NCBI RefSeq assembly: GCF_033097365.1
Contig: NZ_AP028461.1
Location: forward strand, 11,993,501 to 12,057,500
Origin: Actinoplanes sichuanensis
Lineage (GTDB): Bacteria > Actinomycetota > Actinomycetes > Mycobacteriales > Micromonosporaceae
Direction: 5' to 3'
DNA length: 64,000 nt
Shown here: piece by piece, positions 8,419 to 15,667 of the stretch
Numbering within the stretch: the first letter of the stretch is position 1
Layout of the letters: each line of letters starts with the position of its first letter
Translations under genes and position numbers: made by a program
The notes under the pieces: model-generated
Database searches by the model: none
What the model was told of the DNA's origin: nothing
Seen by the model: only the letters and a program-made list of their open reading frames with translations

Positions 8419-9577
8419 ATCCAGCGGTGTAGGTGACGGGCGGCCGTGGCCGGCTGTAGTGCTCGGCCAGTTTCTCGACCAGGTCCTCGACGCGTGCGGT
8501 GAGATAGCGGCCGGTGACGCGGATGTCGGCGTGCCGCAGGATCGCCTGAACCTCCGCCAACGTCAGCTTGCCACCGTTGACCATGCGTGTCGCCGCGGTA
8601 TGCCGCAGGTCGTGCAACGTCCAGTTGGTGCCCAGCGTCGCGTTGGCCCTTTGCAGGATCCGCCGCAGCGCCCAGTAGGCCAGCGGGCGGGTGTCACCCC
8701 GCCGGGTACGCCAGAGCCGCTCGCCCGCAGCTGGGACGCCAGCCTCGTCCAGGTAGCGGGCCAGATAGACGAACGCCTGCGGTGAGGCGGGCACCATCTG
8801 CCGGGCCCGCGTGCCCTTCGAGATCACCCATATCCGCTGGCCGGCCCAGTCCAGATCCTCGACCGTCAGGCCGAGCAGTTCCGCCGCCCGGGCACCGCTG
8901 GAGACGAAGAACTCCAGCAGCGCGCGGTCCCGGTCGCACCCCATCGCCGCGAACAGCTCATCCCAGAGCCTGTCCGGGATCGAGCGCGGCAACGGATCGA
9001 TGACTCGCTGCCGCAACCGTGCCCGCCCGAATCGCGCTGGCGTCTCCAGCGCGCTGCGATGTGCCAGGACCCGGCGGCGCTGCGAGGCGACCGGGACCGG
9101 ATTACGCACCGGCCCACGACCTTCGTGGGCGTGAAAGAGGTAGAAACCGCTGACTACCGACAGGCCATGGTTGATCGTCGAGGGTGCGTAGCCTGCACGC
9201 AGAGCAGGCTTGCCCGTCCGCGCGTTCACCGAACCAGCGGGTTGTGTCCTGGGGTCCGAGCGGCGGCGCTGAGGGTTCTGCGCCGACCGCAGCCAGCCCA
9301 CCATCACCGCGACCTCAGCCTCGGTCGCCCGGTCCCAGTCAATCTGCAACAGCCACAACAGCCGGAACCAGCGCAGCATCCCGAACGCGTAACTGCGGCA
9401 AGTGAGCTGGCTGCAGTCGCTGAGAGCGAGTTGGCGCAGGTAGCCGGTCACCGGCTCGATCTCGGCTCCCGCATCGTCACGAACGACGAACGGCGGATGC
9501 AGTAGGCCGGTATCGACCACCGATCCCGCCGAGGGCACGGTGCCTCGCCCTTCCACCAACAGAACACGCAGATCCAC
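8381..9577 (-). CDS. tyrosine recombinase (TnpA-like) of the transposon
   Basis: 398 residues, first gene of the recombination operon, with a GTG start behind GGGAG. The SAM-like core-binding domain lies at about 40-160. The catalytic domain shows R230 (SSGARAAELL), K255, H322 and R325 (HDLRH), H349 (LRHADIRVTGRY) and tyrosine Y358. It begins about 55 bp inside the right end of the element and overlaps the next recombinase gene, so both are made from one message and probably act together on the two ends. Confidence 0.92.
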   Translation of the reverse strand: MDLRVLLVEGRGTVPSAGSVVDTGLLHPPFVVRDDAGAEIEPVTGYLRQLALSDCSQLTCRSYAFGMLRWFRLLWLLQIDWDRATEAEVAVMVGWLRSAQNPQRRRSDPRTQPAGSVNARTGKPALRAGYAPSTINHGLSVVSGFYLFHAHEGRGPVRNPVPVASQRRRVLAHRSALETPARFGRARLRQRVIDPLPRSIPDRLWDELFAAMGCDRDRALLEFFVSSGARAAELLGLTVEDLDWAGQRIWVISKGTRARQMVPASPQAFVYLARYLDEAGVPAAGERLWRTRRGDTRPLAYWALRRILQRANATLGTNWTLHDLRHTAATRMVNGGKLTLAEVQAILRHADIRVTGRYLTARVEDLVEKLAEHYSRPRPPVTYTAGYDAADIAAVFGA

Positions 9578-9630
9578 GCCTGGCTCCCTGAGTCATCATC
9601 GACAGCACCGGAAACCTATGAGGGCTCCTC

Positions 9631-9645
9631 GGTGCAGATAACTCA
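9631..9645 (-). repeat. transposon terminal inverted repeat, right
   Basis: GGTGCAGATAACTCA, whose complement TGAGTTATCTGCACC mirrors 1957-1972 with one missing base. The TGA stop that truncates the PP-loop N-terminal half is formed by this end. Confidence 0.75.
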
Positions 9646-10005
9646 GCACGGGGCGATGCGAGAGTTTCCGACGAAGCGCTGGTCGGCGAAGACCTGCCAC
9701 GGGGTGCGGCCGTCGGCGACCACGATCGGCTCGACCCCGAGTAGCGAACCGACGTCGGCAACAAATCTCCACAGGTCAGGATCTTCAGCCTTCGTGTCGG
9801 CGGCCAGAAGGATGAGGTTGTCCGTGCCGTATTCGGCGGCGACGCGCATCGCGGCGGCCCAGCTGCCGATGCCACCGGAGAACTGCACGACATGCTTCAT
9901 CGCCGCGGCATTCGGTGGCGCGGATTCCGGGCCACGGGTCATGTCGTGGTCACGGGGCTGATGCGTTGCACCGGAGGTTGGCACCGCGCCGGCACTGAGG
10001 GTCAT
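9646..10005 (-). pseudogene. PP-loop / PAPS-reductase-like protein, N-terminal half (split by transposon)
   Basis: Contains the nucleotide-binding start of the family, KHVVQFSGGIGSWAAA (PP-loop SGG at residues 43-45), then LLAADTKAEDPDLW and RFVGNSRIAPC, after which the transposon end supplies a TGA. The ATG at 10005 overlaps the stop of the upstream gene (ATGA), so the two were translationally coupled. Intact mobile-element homologues continue directly into the sequence now found at 1956. The product would be a 120-residue fragment lacking the C-terminal cysteine motif. Confidence 0.88.
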
Positions 10006-10547
10006 GGCGTAGCCCCGGTACGCAGTGCGGCGGCGCGGTGCAGGACATCGCGGTCGGGGACGCTCCAGCCGTCGGCGGATCGGGTTTGCCGCTTTCCGGC
10101 GAGGTCGATGAGCACATACCAGCCTGTTTCGTCGGGTGCTTGCCGTCGTGGGTCGACGGGGCCGTGTTCGGTCAGGTAGGCGGGGATGCGGTCAGCGGCG
10201 AGCTGGTGCAGGCGGTTCACCCACTGTGCGGAGGTGCTGTCGTGCCAGCCAGGGTGCTCGCACGATTGGTACCGCAGCGAGGCAGCGGCGGCCTCAATGA
10301 CTTCAGGGTCGATGCGGCCGGGGTAGGGCCGGTACCGGTAGGTGTCGACGTCGCGGTCGCGGAAGCCGTGCGGGCCCGGCCTGCCGCCGTCGCGGTCGTG
10401 TGGATAGCGGTAGGCGACGCTGGCGAGGTTTTCCTTCCACAGCATCCGGCCGGTGTCGTCGGCCTGGTCGGCAGTGATGAGGTCCCATTGCACGGCGGCG
10501 GTGAGGAGAAGGTCGAGGTGGTCGCGGTCGACGATCCAGGCACTCAT
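10002..10547 (-). CDS. conserved mobile-element protein of unknown function
   Basis: 181 residues. Start ATG at 10547 is chosen because it follows AAGGACAA and gives the MSAWIVDRDHLDLLLTAA beginning typical of a family seen in phages and plasmids. Two further conserved-looking segments are GRMLWKENLASVAYRYP and a C-terminal GWYVLIDLAGKRQ. No catalytic motif is recognisable. It forms a coupled pair with the disrupted PP-loop gene, which hints at a shared nucleic-acid task, but that is inference. Confidence 0.75.
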   Translation of the reverse strand: MSAWIVDRDHLDLLLTAAVQWDLITADQADDTGRMLWKENLASVAYRYPHDRDGGRPGPHGFRDRDVDTYRYRPYPGRIDPEVIEAAAASLRYQSCEHPGWHDSTSAQWVNRLHQLAADRIPAYLTEHGPVDPRRQAPDETGWYVLIDLAGKRQTRSADGWSVPDRDVLHRAAALRTGATP

Positions 10548-10590
10548 GTCTAGTTGTCCTTGCTGAGAAGCGCGGTGTGCTGAGGCGAGA

Positions 10591-10628
10591 CGCTGGTGGG
10601 CCACCCCCACCGGGGTGGCCCACCAGCG
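10591..10628 (-). terminator. 17-bp perfect stem-loop
   Basis: CGCTGGTGGGCCACCCC (10591-10607) pairs with 10612-10628 around a CACC loop. It separates the 53-residue gene from the next cistron, so it could terminate one or form part of the leader of the other. Confidence 0.75.
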
Positions 10629-10634
10629 AAGGGC

Positions 10635-10796
10635 TCAGTGCAGGCCGATGATCGTCAGCGCCGGGGAGTGCTCGAGGATGGCGAGGGCGACGACGTGCAG
10701 GCCGATCAGACCGGAGACGTGGGCGATGTCGTGGGTGAGGTGCTCGCGGACCTTACGCAGAACGCTCTTGGGCTCGTTGCCGTCGTTCTCGGGCAT
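10635..10796 (-). CDS. small 53-residue protein with a hydrophobic C-terminus
   Basis: Starts MPENDGNEPKSVLRKVREHL behind GAAAGGTGACGTCC; the longer frame to 10826 lacks such a site. The first half is charged and the second half (DIAHVSGLIGLHVVALAILE and on) is hydrophobic enough for one amphipathic or membrane-associated helix. It is flanked on both sides by gene boundaries of the island. Not recognised. Confidence 0.6.
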   Translation of the reverse strand: MPENDGNEPKSVLRKVREHLTHDIAHVSGLIGLHVVALAILEHSPALTIIGLH

Positions 10797-10835
10797 GGAC
10801 GTCACCTTTCGATCGATGAAAAGCAATGAGTGAGG

Positions 10836-11156
10836 TCAGTAGTCCTCGGGCTGGTTGTCGTATGCACGGCCTGGCCATCGGGCCGCGTCGGGGCTCATCC
10901 CGATGAAGGCGCTCGTGTCGTCGTCGCTCCAGTACCAGGAGCAGGTGTGCGGGTTGTGGTTGGTGCCGGGATCGGCGCCGCAGTCACTGCAGGGCCGGGC
11001 CGGCCCGGGGTCGGGGCATTCGGTGGTGTGCTCGAAGTACCAGCCGGTGCAGCAGTCAGGTGGTGAGCGGACATGAATCGGTGTCGCGCAGCGAGGGGCT
11101 CCTTTATGCGCGGGGGAGGTCGCCCGGTCCCGGGGCTGTGCCCGGGACCGGGCCAT
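10836..11156 (-). CDS. small cysteine-rich protein, start uncertain
   Basis: Third-position GC is high from about 11050 down to the stop, where the protein has CCTGWYFEH, TECPDPG, CSDCGADPG and HTCSWYW, a pattern suggesting a zinc-ribbon-like fold. Further upstream third-position GC drops, and the frame runs through a stem-loop, so the 11156 start is the outer limit only. AAAGGAG at about 11100 is followed by an ATG (11073) in a different frame. Either a non-canonical start or a frameshift near 11050 is possible. Function unknown. Confidence 0.5.
   Translation of the reverse strand: MARSRAQPRDRATSPAHKGAPRCATPIHVRSPPDCCTGWYFEHTTECPDPGPARPCSDCGADPGTNHNPHTCSWYWSDDDTSAFIGMSPDAARWPGRAYDNQPEDY
11122..11153 (-). 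terminator. 13-bp perfect stem-loop after the second SSB-like gene
   Basis: GCCCGGTCCCGGG (11122-11134) pairs with 11141-11153 around GCTGTG, 16 bp past the stop codon at 11169. Confidence 0.7.
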
Positions 11157-11168
11157 GCACGGCCCGCG

Positions 11169-11606
11169 TCAGCGGGGGCGGTGGACGGTTTCGAGGTTGC
11201 CGACGACCTCGGGCCACGCCTCGGCGGTAATCTGCTCGCCTTCAGGGCTGGTGACGAGGTGACCACTGCGCTCGCCGGTGGTGGAGCGGTTCCCGAGGTC
11301 GCCGACGTCGACGCTCAGCCCACGGGCGAACATCTTCAGCCCGAGGACACCGTTGTTGTCGAACGGCTGCGGGGCGTTGCCGTGCACGGTGACGGTGGTC
11401 CGCAGGCTCAACTTGCGGGCCTGCTGAGCCAGCCGGCCCCAGCAGAGGATGTCGAGCACCTGCGGAGGGGATTTGCGGGTCGTGTTGCCGTCCATCCACG
11501 TGCGGTAGTGGGTGATCTCGAACTGGGTGTACTCGCGGCCGTCACGGGTGACACCGGTTTCGGGGCGGCGGGTGATGATGCCTTCGACGATGAACTGCGC
11601 GAACAT
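11169..11606 (-). CDS. single-stranded DNA-binding-like protein (second copy)
   Basis: 145 residues, ATG at 11606 behind GGAGCCGCCC. It looks like one OB-fold: FIVEGIITRRPETGVTRDGREYTQFEITHY, then VLDILCWGRLAQQARKLSLRTTVTVHG, the order seen in SSB proteins. Compared with the gene upstream it has lost most charged surface residues and has no acidic C-terminal tail. It probably binds ssDNA during replication or transfer of the element, perhaps as a partner of the first SSB. Stem-loops on both sides isolate it from its neighbours. Confidence 0.75.
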   Translation of the reverse strand: MFAQFIVEGIITRRPETGVTRDGREYTQFEITHYRTWMDGNTTRKSPPQVLDILCWGRLAQQARKLSLRTTVTVHGNAPQPFDNNGVLGLKMFARGLSVDVGDLGNRSTTGERSGHLVTSPEGEQITAEAWPEVVGNLETVHRPR

Positions 11607-11647
11607 GGGCGGCTCCTGCCATGACGAGGAATGTGCGAGAGGCCGGG

Positions 11648-11672
11648 CCGGGGCCGGCGGTGCCGGCCCCGG
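11648..11672 (-). terminator. stem-loop between the two SSB-like genes
   Basis: CCGGGGCCGGC (11648-11658) pairs with 11662-11672 around GGT. Confidence 0.6.
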
Positions 11673-11683
11673 GCGAGAATCGG

Positions 11684-12094
11684 TCAGGCGTACTCGGGCT
11701 CCGGGACATTGAGGTCGCTGATGGACCACGGAGCGTTCTCCGGCTGGAGCGACTCGGCGCTCTTGAACCGCATGCTCAGGGCGATGTTGCTGGCGGTGAC
11801 CTGAAGCGCGGCGTCGGCCTCGCCGTTGTCGCGGCGGGTGTAGGCCCAGGGCCGAAGGTCGTCGCGGCCGGTGATGACGACGGTGTCGCCCTTCTTCAGC
11901 GACATGCAGCGCTCCGCCAGGCCCTCCCAGGCAGTGACGGTGACCCAGGTGGTGTGCGCATCCACCCATTCGCCGTCCTTGACGCGGCGGCTGGTGCGGC
12001 CGACGCGGATCTGAGCGACCTTCTTGCCGTCGCGGGTTTCGCGCAGCTCGGGGTCTTCGCCGAGGTTGCCCTCGAACGTGAAGTTGAACAACAT
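11684..12094 (-). CDS. ssb: single-stranded DNA-binding protein
   Basis: 136 residues with the canonical SSB opening FEGNLGEDPELRETRDGKKVAQIRV split over the first two strands, followed by VDAHTTWVTVTAWEGLAERC and LKKGDTVVITGRDDLRPW. Start ATG at 12094 follows GGGAG. It is shorter than chromosomal SSB (about 160-180) and lacks the glycine-rich linker and the DDDIPF tip, ending PEPEYA. That suggests a dedicated plasmid or element SSB. Copy B of the 180-bp repeat lies immediately upstream. Confidence 0.88.
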   Translation of the reverse strand: MLFNFTFEGNLGEDPELRETRDGKKVAQIRVGRTSRRVKDGEWVDAHTTWVTVTAWEGLAERCMSLKKGDTVVITGRDDLRPWAYTRRDNGEADAALQVTASNIALSMRFKSAESLQPENAPWSISDLNVPEPEYA

Positions 12095-12142
12095 GGGGTG
12101 GCTCCCGTCGTGTGGTGCGGTGCGGCTGAGCCCCCGGTTCTC

Positions 12143-12322
12143 GGATCGGGTGATCCGGAGCGCCGGGGTGCCGCGCTGACGGGGCCGGTCAGAGCCCGCC
12201 CATGTGCCTGGGGGTGCAAGCCCCCGGTCAGCAGAAGATCTTGGCGGTCGAGCGCAGCGCTGACCTGGTTGCCAAGATGTTCTGCTGGGGGCTTAGCGCC
12301 CTCGGCGCGGGTGGGCTGACCT
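12143..12322 (-). repeat. dispersed 180-bp repeat, copy B, with long hairpin
   Basis: Second copy of the element at 847-1025, about 50 bp upstream of the ssb start. The hairpin core (12230-12286) is better paired here: AGCAGAA-ATCTTGGC against its complement with one mismatch, where copy A has an additional one. The gene-proximal stem is shortened to CCGGATC/GATCCGG-like arms with the same ACCC loop. Confidence 0.75.
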
Positions 12323-12890
12323 ACGGGCCATCTCAGCGGCGGACATCTCCGGCCGCCGCCGGATCTCGCGCCGAACTCGTGAGCAAGCTGGTGAACGCAC
12401 GCCGGCGGCCAGTACCCCGGACGACAGCGTGGCCGTCCGGGGCCGGTGGATCGAGGACCAGGCAGGCGCCGACATGACGGCGGTGGCGGCTCTTGGCCGC
12501 TGCGAAGCGGTTCGGAGGTGCGACCCGATAGCGCCCCACTCCCATGGGCGTTCACGGCGCCGCCCGCCCGCGGGGCAAGGCGGCCTGGCCGGCGCTGAGC
12601 GTCGTCGGCAAGGTGGCTGCTCTGCTTCCGCCGGGGCTGCGGCGCGCGTCGCTTATGCCGGAACTGGCGAACATCTGGCCATGTGCGAGGAGATCGCAAC
12701 ACGCCGAGCGCCGTGGTTGCGTGGGGAGCGGGTGTGCCGTCGGTGCTTGCGTCGCGCCGTACCGGCGGCGCCACTCCTGACGTTGATCCCGCCGGAGGGC
12801 TGCTGAGGCGTCGCAGCGACCGAGGGATGGCACAAAGCAGGACGGCTTACCTGACCGCTGCTCTGTCGGAGGTAGCAGCACAGCTGCGGG
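12323..12890. other. 570 bp with no supportable gene
   Basis: Upstream of the repeat and ssb. Frames exist on both strands but with arginine-rich, low-complexity translation, no ribosome binding site and no recognisable motif. It may contain the ssb promoter. Confidence 0.4.
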
Positions 12891-13187
12891 TTACAGCGGT
12901 GTCTGCCTCTTCGCGTCGGACAGTCGAGGAGACCCGTTGGCATCGGGCGGTGCTGGAGCAAGGGTGCATGGTCCGGTGAGCTGGGCGAGTGTCACCGCGA
13001 TGGCGTTACCGTCGCCGACGGTGCGGGCGTAGCCGAGCATTTGCGAGACCGCGCTGCGGGTGGTGCCGTCGACGGCGCAGCGAATGAAGTGTCGGCAGGA
13101 GTTCTGCGCTGCGCGGTGGGCGTCGCTGTCGAAGCGGCTCCAGTCGATCGGCTCGTCGTCGCTGCCAGCGGATGCGATGGCCGTCAT
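12891..13187 (-). CDS. hypothetical protein, 98 residues
   Basis: Begins MTAIASAGSDDEPIDWSRFD; the ATG overlaps the stop of the upstream gene (ATGA), which fixes the start. The middle (CRHFIRCAVDGTTRSAVSQMLGYAR) looks helical and the last 25 residues are proline-rich and probably disordered. Not recognised. Coupling suggests it works with the 13187-14104 product. Confidence 0.6.
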   Translation of the reverse strand: MTAIASAGSDDEPIDWSRFDSDAHRAAQNSCRHFIRCAVDGTTRSAVSQMLGYARTVGDGNAIAVTLAQLTGPCTLAPAPPDANGSPRLSDAKRQTPL

Positions 13188-14104
13188 CAGCGGACCAGCC
13201 CTTCGCGGTGCAGCCGGGCGATGAGTGCTGCGAAAGCTCGGCCGGTAGGGCTGTCGGCGTCGATTTCGGCGCGCATCGCCTGGCGCGCTCGATCGAGTAG
13301 CTCCTGCAGCGACAGCTGTTCAGCGGTCCGCGCGTCGACGATCTCGCTGCGCGGCGGTTGCCGGTCGGCCACCGTCGATGCTGCCGTCCGCAGCTCGGCG
13401 GCGGCTGGCCCGATGAGGTCGAGCAGTAGGGCCGGATCGGCGTCGGTGCCTACGGTCGTGCGGGCCTGAATCTCGCGTGCGATGACCTGGCATGCGTCGT
13501 GGCCGAGCTCGAACCCCACCCGGTGCAGGACCGCGGCGGCGTCCGCGCCGACATGGCCGCCTAGGGCGTCGATGATGAGTTGGGCGTAGCGGTGGGCGTA
13601 TTGCTGCGCCAGCTGACGGAAGTCAGGATGGCTGTTGCCGTCAGTCATGTGATTCCTCGGGGCGTCCGGAGACGATAGGTGGCTGCTGGCTTGAGCGGAG
13701 GAGTTGGGTGATTCCGCCGGGCCTGGGCCGTCCGGGAGAGAGTCCGCAGGTCGGGTCAGCGGTTCGGTGTTCTGCTGCGCGCCGATGAAGACGGTGACGG
13801 CGCGTACCGCGGGTCGCCCGTGTGAGCGGCCCGGGGCGTTCTGCCGGAAGGCGGGGTAGATGCTGCCGTCTTCCAGGCCCATCACGCTGGAGCGCGCCAC
13901 CTGGCCGTCGACGAATGCGTAGATATCCGCGCTCAGATACTCGTTGCGGTCGCCGGCGGCCACGCCCGCGAGCTCCACGATTGCCTTCTTCACGCCACCG
14001 GCGAAGGAGACGATCACGATGTGGCGCTGCTGATCGGCGGTGTCGAGATCGATGGTGGGGTGGTGGCCGATGCGGTCGAGGTAGTCGGCGAAGGTCTCTG
14101 CCAT
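13187..14104 (-). CDS. hypothetical protein, 305 residues, possibly two cistrons
   Basis: One open frame from ATG 14104 (MAETFADYLDRIGHHPTIDLD). The N-terminal half (about 1-110) is compact and contains HIVIVSFAGGVKKAIVELAG; residues about 110-150 are a proline/serine-rich linker. A second ordered segment begins at an internal ATG (13648, MTDGNSHPDFRQLAQQYAHRY) preceded by GAGGA. It could therefore be a two-domain protein or two genes without an intervening stop. Neither domain is recognised. Confidence 0.6.
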   Translation of the reverse strand: MAETFADYLDRIGHHPTIDLDTADQQRHIVIVSFAGGVKKAIVELAGVAAGDRNEYLSADIYAFVDGQVARSSVMGLEDGSIYPAFRQNAPGRSHGRPAVRAVTVFIGAQQNTEPLTRPADSLPDGPGPAESPNSSAQASSHLSSPDAPRNHMTDGNSHPDFRQLAQQYAHRYAQLIIDALGGHVGADAAAVLHRVGFELGHDACQVIAREIQARTTVGTDADPALLLDLIGPAAAELRTAASTVADRQPPRSEIVDARTAEQLSLQELLDRARQAMRAEIDADSPTGRAFAALIARLHREGLVR

Positions 14105-14235
14105 GAGAAGGGCACTTCCAGGGGGGCGAGTGTGGGCATGCCACAGGTGAGAGGAAGGGAGAGCCGGGGTGCCGATGCGGGACGGGGTGAGAACCGCGGT
14201 GACCGGCGGCCTGTCACGGTGTTTGCCTAGCAGGG

Positions 14236-15018
14236 TCAGGCTGGTTCCGGCCGCGGACCTGTGCCGGCCAGCGGCCGGTCGTCGCGCTGTCCGCCCAGGC
14301 AGAGCGCTTCCGGCGGCAGGGAGCACGCCAGCCGGTACAGCGACGAGCCGTCGGGGTAGCGGTTGTAGAAGTCCTGATGCGCGGAGCGGGCCGCCGCTTC
14401 GGTGTAGGGCTGGGCGGCGAGCCGGTGTACCGAGGTGATGATGTGGTTGAGGAAGTAGGCCGGCCAGGTGAACATGCGCATCGCGGCGGTGCGGCCGGTG
14501 TCGGCGTGGACCAGGAACGTCGACACTCGGGTGTGTGTGCCGCGGGGTGCCGGCTGCAGGGTGAACGGTTCGGTGAGCCGTTGCGGGTTGAACGGTGCGT
14601 CGTTCCACGGCGAGTCGCCGTACTGGAACAGCAGGAATCCGTTGATGCCCTGTTCGGTCCACCCGAATCGGGCCTTGCCGGTGTGTACGGCGGCTATCTC
14701 GCGCAGGGTCGGGCGGGTCAGGAAGATCGCCAGCCGGATGTGGTCGGCGTCCATCCACAGGTGCGGTCCTTGCGGCCAGACAGACCGGTCGGGATCGAAC
14801 GGGCCGTCGACGCGGTAGGCGTGGCCGTCGGTGAACGTCGCCTCCACCTCGCGCCGATGTGCAGCGCACGCGGCGCCCCGGCCGCCGGCCCAGCCGCGGC
14901 CGGCGTCGGTGATCAGCCACCACTGCTCGCGCTGGTTCAAGCTATGCCGGCCGACATCGCAATGGCGCACGGTAGGTGAGGCGGGGAAAGGGCCACTGAC
15001 GGTTACTACGTTGTCCAT
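14236..15018 (-). CDS. hypothetical protein, 260 residues
   Basis: Start ATG 15018 behind GAGGGAATCCCGAT. Aromatic-rich throughout (HLWMDADHIRLAIFLTRP, GWTEQGINGFLLFQYGDSPW, FTWPAYFLNHIITSVHRLA), with no transmembrane run and no catalytic signature I recognise. The C-terminus (LACSLPPEALCLGG) may be an extension. It sits 130 bp upstream of the next cistron, without overlap. Unknown function. Confidence 0.65.
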   Translation of the reverse strand: MDNVVTVSGPFPASPTVRHCDVGRHSLNQREQWWLITDAGRGWAGGRGAACAAHRREVEATFTDGHAYRVDGPFDPDRSVWPQGPHLWMDADHIRLAIFLTRPTLREIAAVHTGKARFGWTEQGINGFLLFQYGDSPWNDAPFNPQRLTEPFTLQPAPRGTHTRVSTFLVHADTGRTAAMRMFTWPAYFLNHIITSVHRLAAQPYTEAAARSAHQDFYNRYPDGSSLYRLACSLPPEALCLGGQRDDRPLAGTGPRPEPA

Positions 15019-15310
15019 ATCGGGATTCCCTCGAGGAGTCGTGGATATCGAGCCCGCTAGACCTGCGTGGTGTTGTGCTTGCCACTGGGCGATGCGGGTG
15101 CCGTCGGCGTAGACCTGTGTCGGTGTGCGCCGGATCGCATGTCACCCACCGGGGGCGCCGAGTCCGCACGTACGCGCGGCGCAGTGCAGCGTGGCAGTCT
15201 GGGTGACCGAGCCCGAAGAGCGGCCGGATGTGCGACCGCCGTAGGACCAATAACGTCGTGCCGGGCGCCGAGCGGTCTGCAAGAGCAGTCGTCCCGGGCG
15301 TCGCGAGAGG
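15019..15310. other. 290 bp, no gene seen
   Basis: Minus-strand frames here are arginine-rich and lack starts with ribosome binding sites. It probably holds the promoter for the 14236-15018 gene. Confidence 0.35.
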
Positions 15311-15628
15311 TCAGAACAATGTCAGCTGCTCATGGCCGCCAGACGGCATCGGTCGGGCTCGCCTGCACGAAGTCGTGCGCCGCAGGTGCGGATCGCGGCG
15401 CAGCAGGTTGTCGACGTGGATGCGGTGGCCGGGGCCGGTCTGCGGGTAGCGGATGCCGTTGGTGCCGGGTCGGCGCGAGATGCGGCGCACCTCCACGTAC
15501 GGCCAGTGCAAGGCGATGATGGCGCATCGCGGCCGCTGATAGCAGATCGGTGGGGCCAGGAGGGTTCGTGCGGTGGGCCACACGTGCATGCCCACCCAGA
15601 GCTCACCAGGAACGATCTTGGGAGCCAT
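15311..15628 (-). CDS. small protein with a C-terminal sliding-clamp-like motif
   Basis: 105 residues beginning MAPKIVPGELWVGMHVWP. The middle has HVDNLLRRDPHLRR and the protein ends exactly with EQLTLF, close to the bacterial beta-clamp-binding consensus QL(S/D)LF, which is often placed at a C-terminus. If used, the protein would be tethered to DnaN at replication forks. The rest is rich in tryptophan, proline and arginine and matches no family I know. Its position in a replication-type island fits, but this is inference. Confidence 0.6.
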   Translation of the reverse strand: MAPKIVPGELWVGMHVWPTARTLLAPPICYQRPRCAIIALHWPYVEVRRISRRPGTNGIRYPQTGPGHRIHVDNLLRRDPHLRRTTSCRRARPMPSGGHEQLTLF

Positions 15629-15667
15629 GGAGCTGGAGCCGTCCTTCCACGGGTGTGGGTGGGTCGG

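Larger units (their letters stand above)
1957..9645 (-). mobile_element. 7.7-kb two-recombinase transposon with inverted-repeat ends and metabolic cargo
   Basis: The limits are inferred from the interrupted PP-loop gene and from matching ends: TGAGCTTATCTGCACC at 1957-1972 and GGTGCAGATAACTCA at 9631-9645, sharing an 11-bp inverted TTATCTGCACC. Inside are two overlapping tyrosine recombinase genes at one end and four cargo genes (SDR, ROK repressor, Gfo/Idh/MocA oxidoreductase, DUF336 protein). Two adjacent recombinases of about 400 and 800 residues recall TnpA and TnpB of Tn554-type elements. A third gene (TnpC/DUF6262-like) is not present. The junctions show GCTGAGT versus GCTCAGT instead of a target duplication, as expected for a tyrosine recombinase with a short crossover region. 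Confidence 0.85.

Noticed and set aside
1957..9645. A target-site duplication flanking the transposon
   Set aside because: The junction shows GCTGAGT versus GCTCAGT inside the inverted ends, and no repeat of host sequence, consistent with tyrosine-recombinase crossover instead.
12429..12979. Overlapping plus-strand frames
   Set aside because: No ribosome binding sites, arginine-rich translation, weak third-position GC, and overlap with the end of the minus-strand 98-residue gene.
13187..14923. One 578-residue minus-strand open frame
   Set aside because: Its first 270 residues are the shadow of the 14236-15018 gene in another frame; the real start is most likely ATG 14104.
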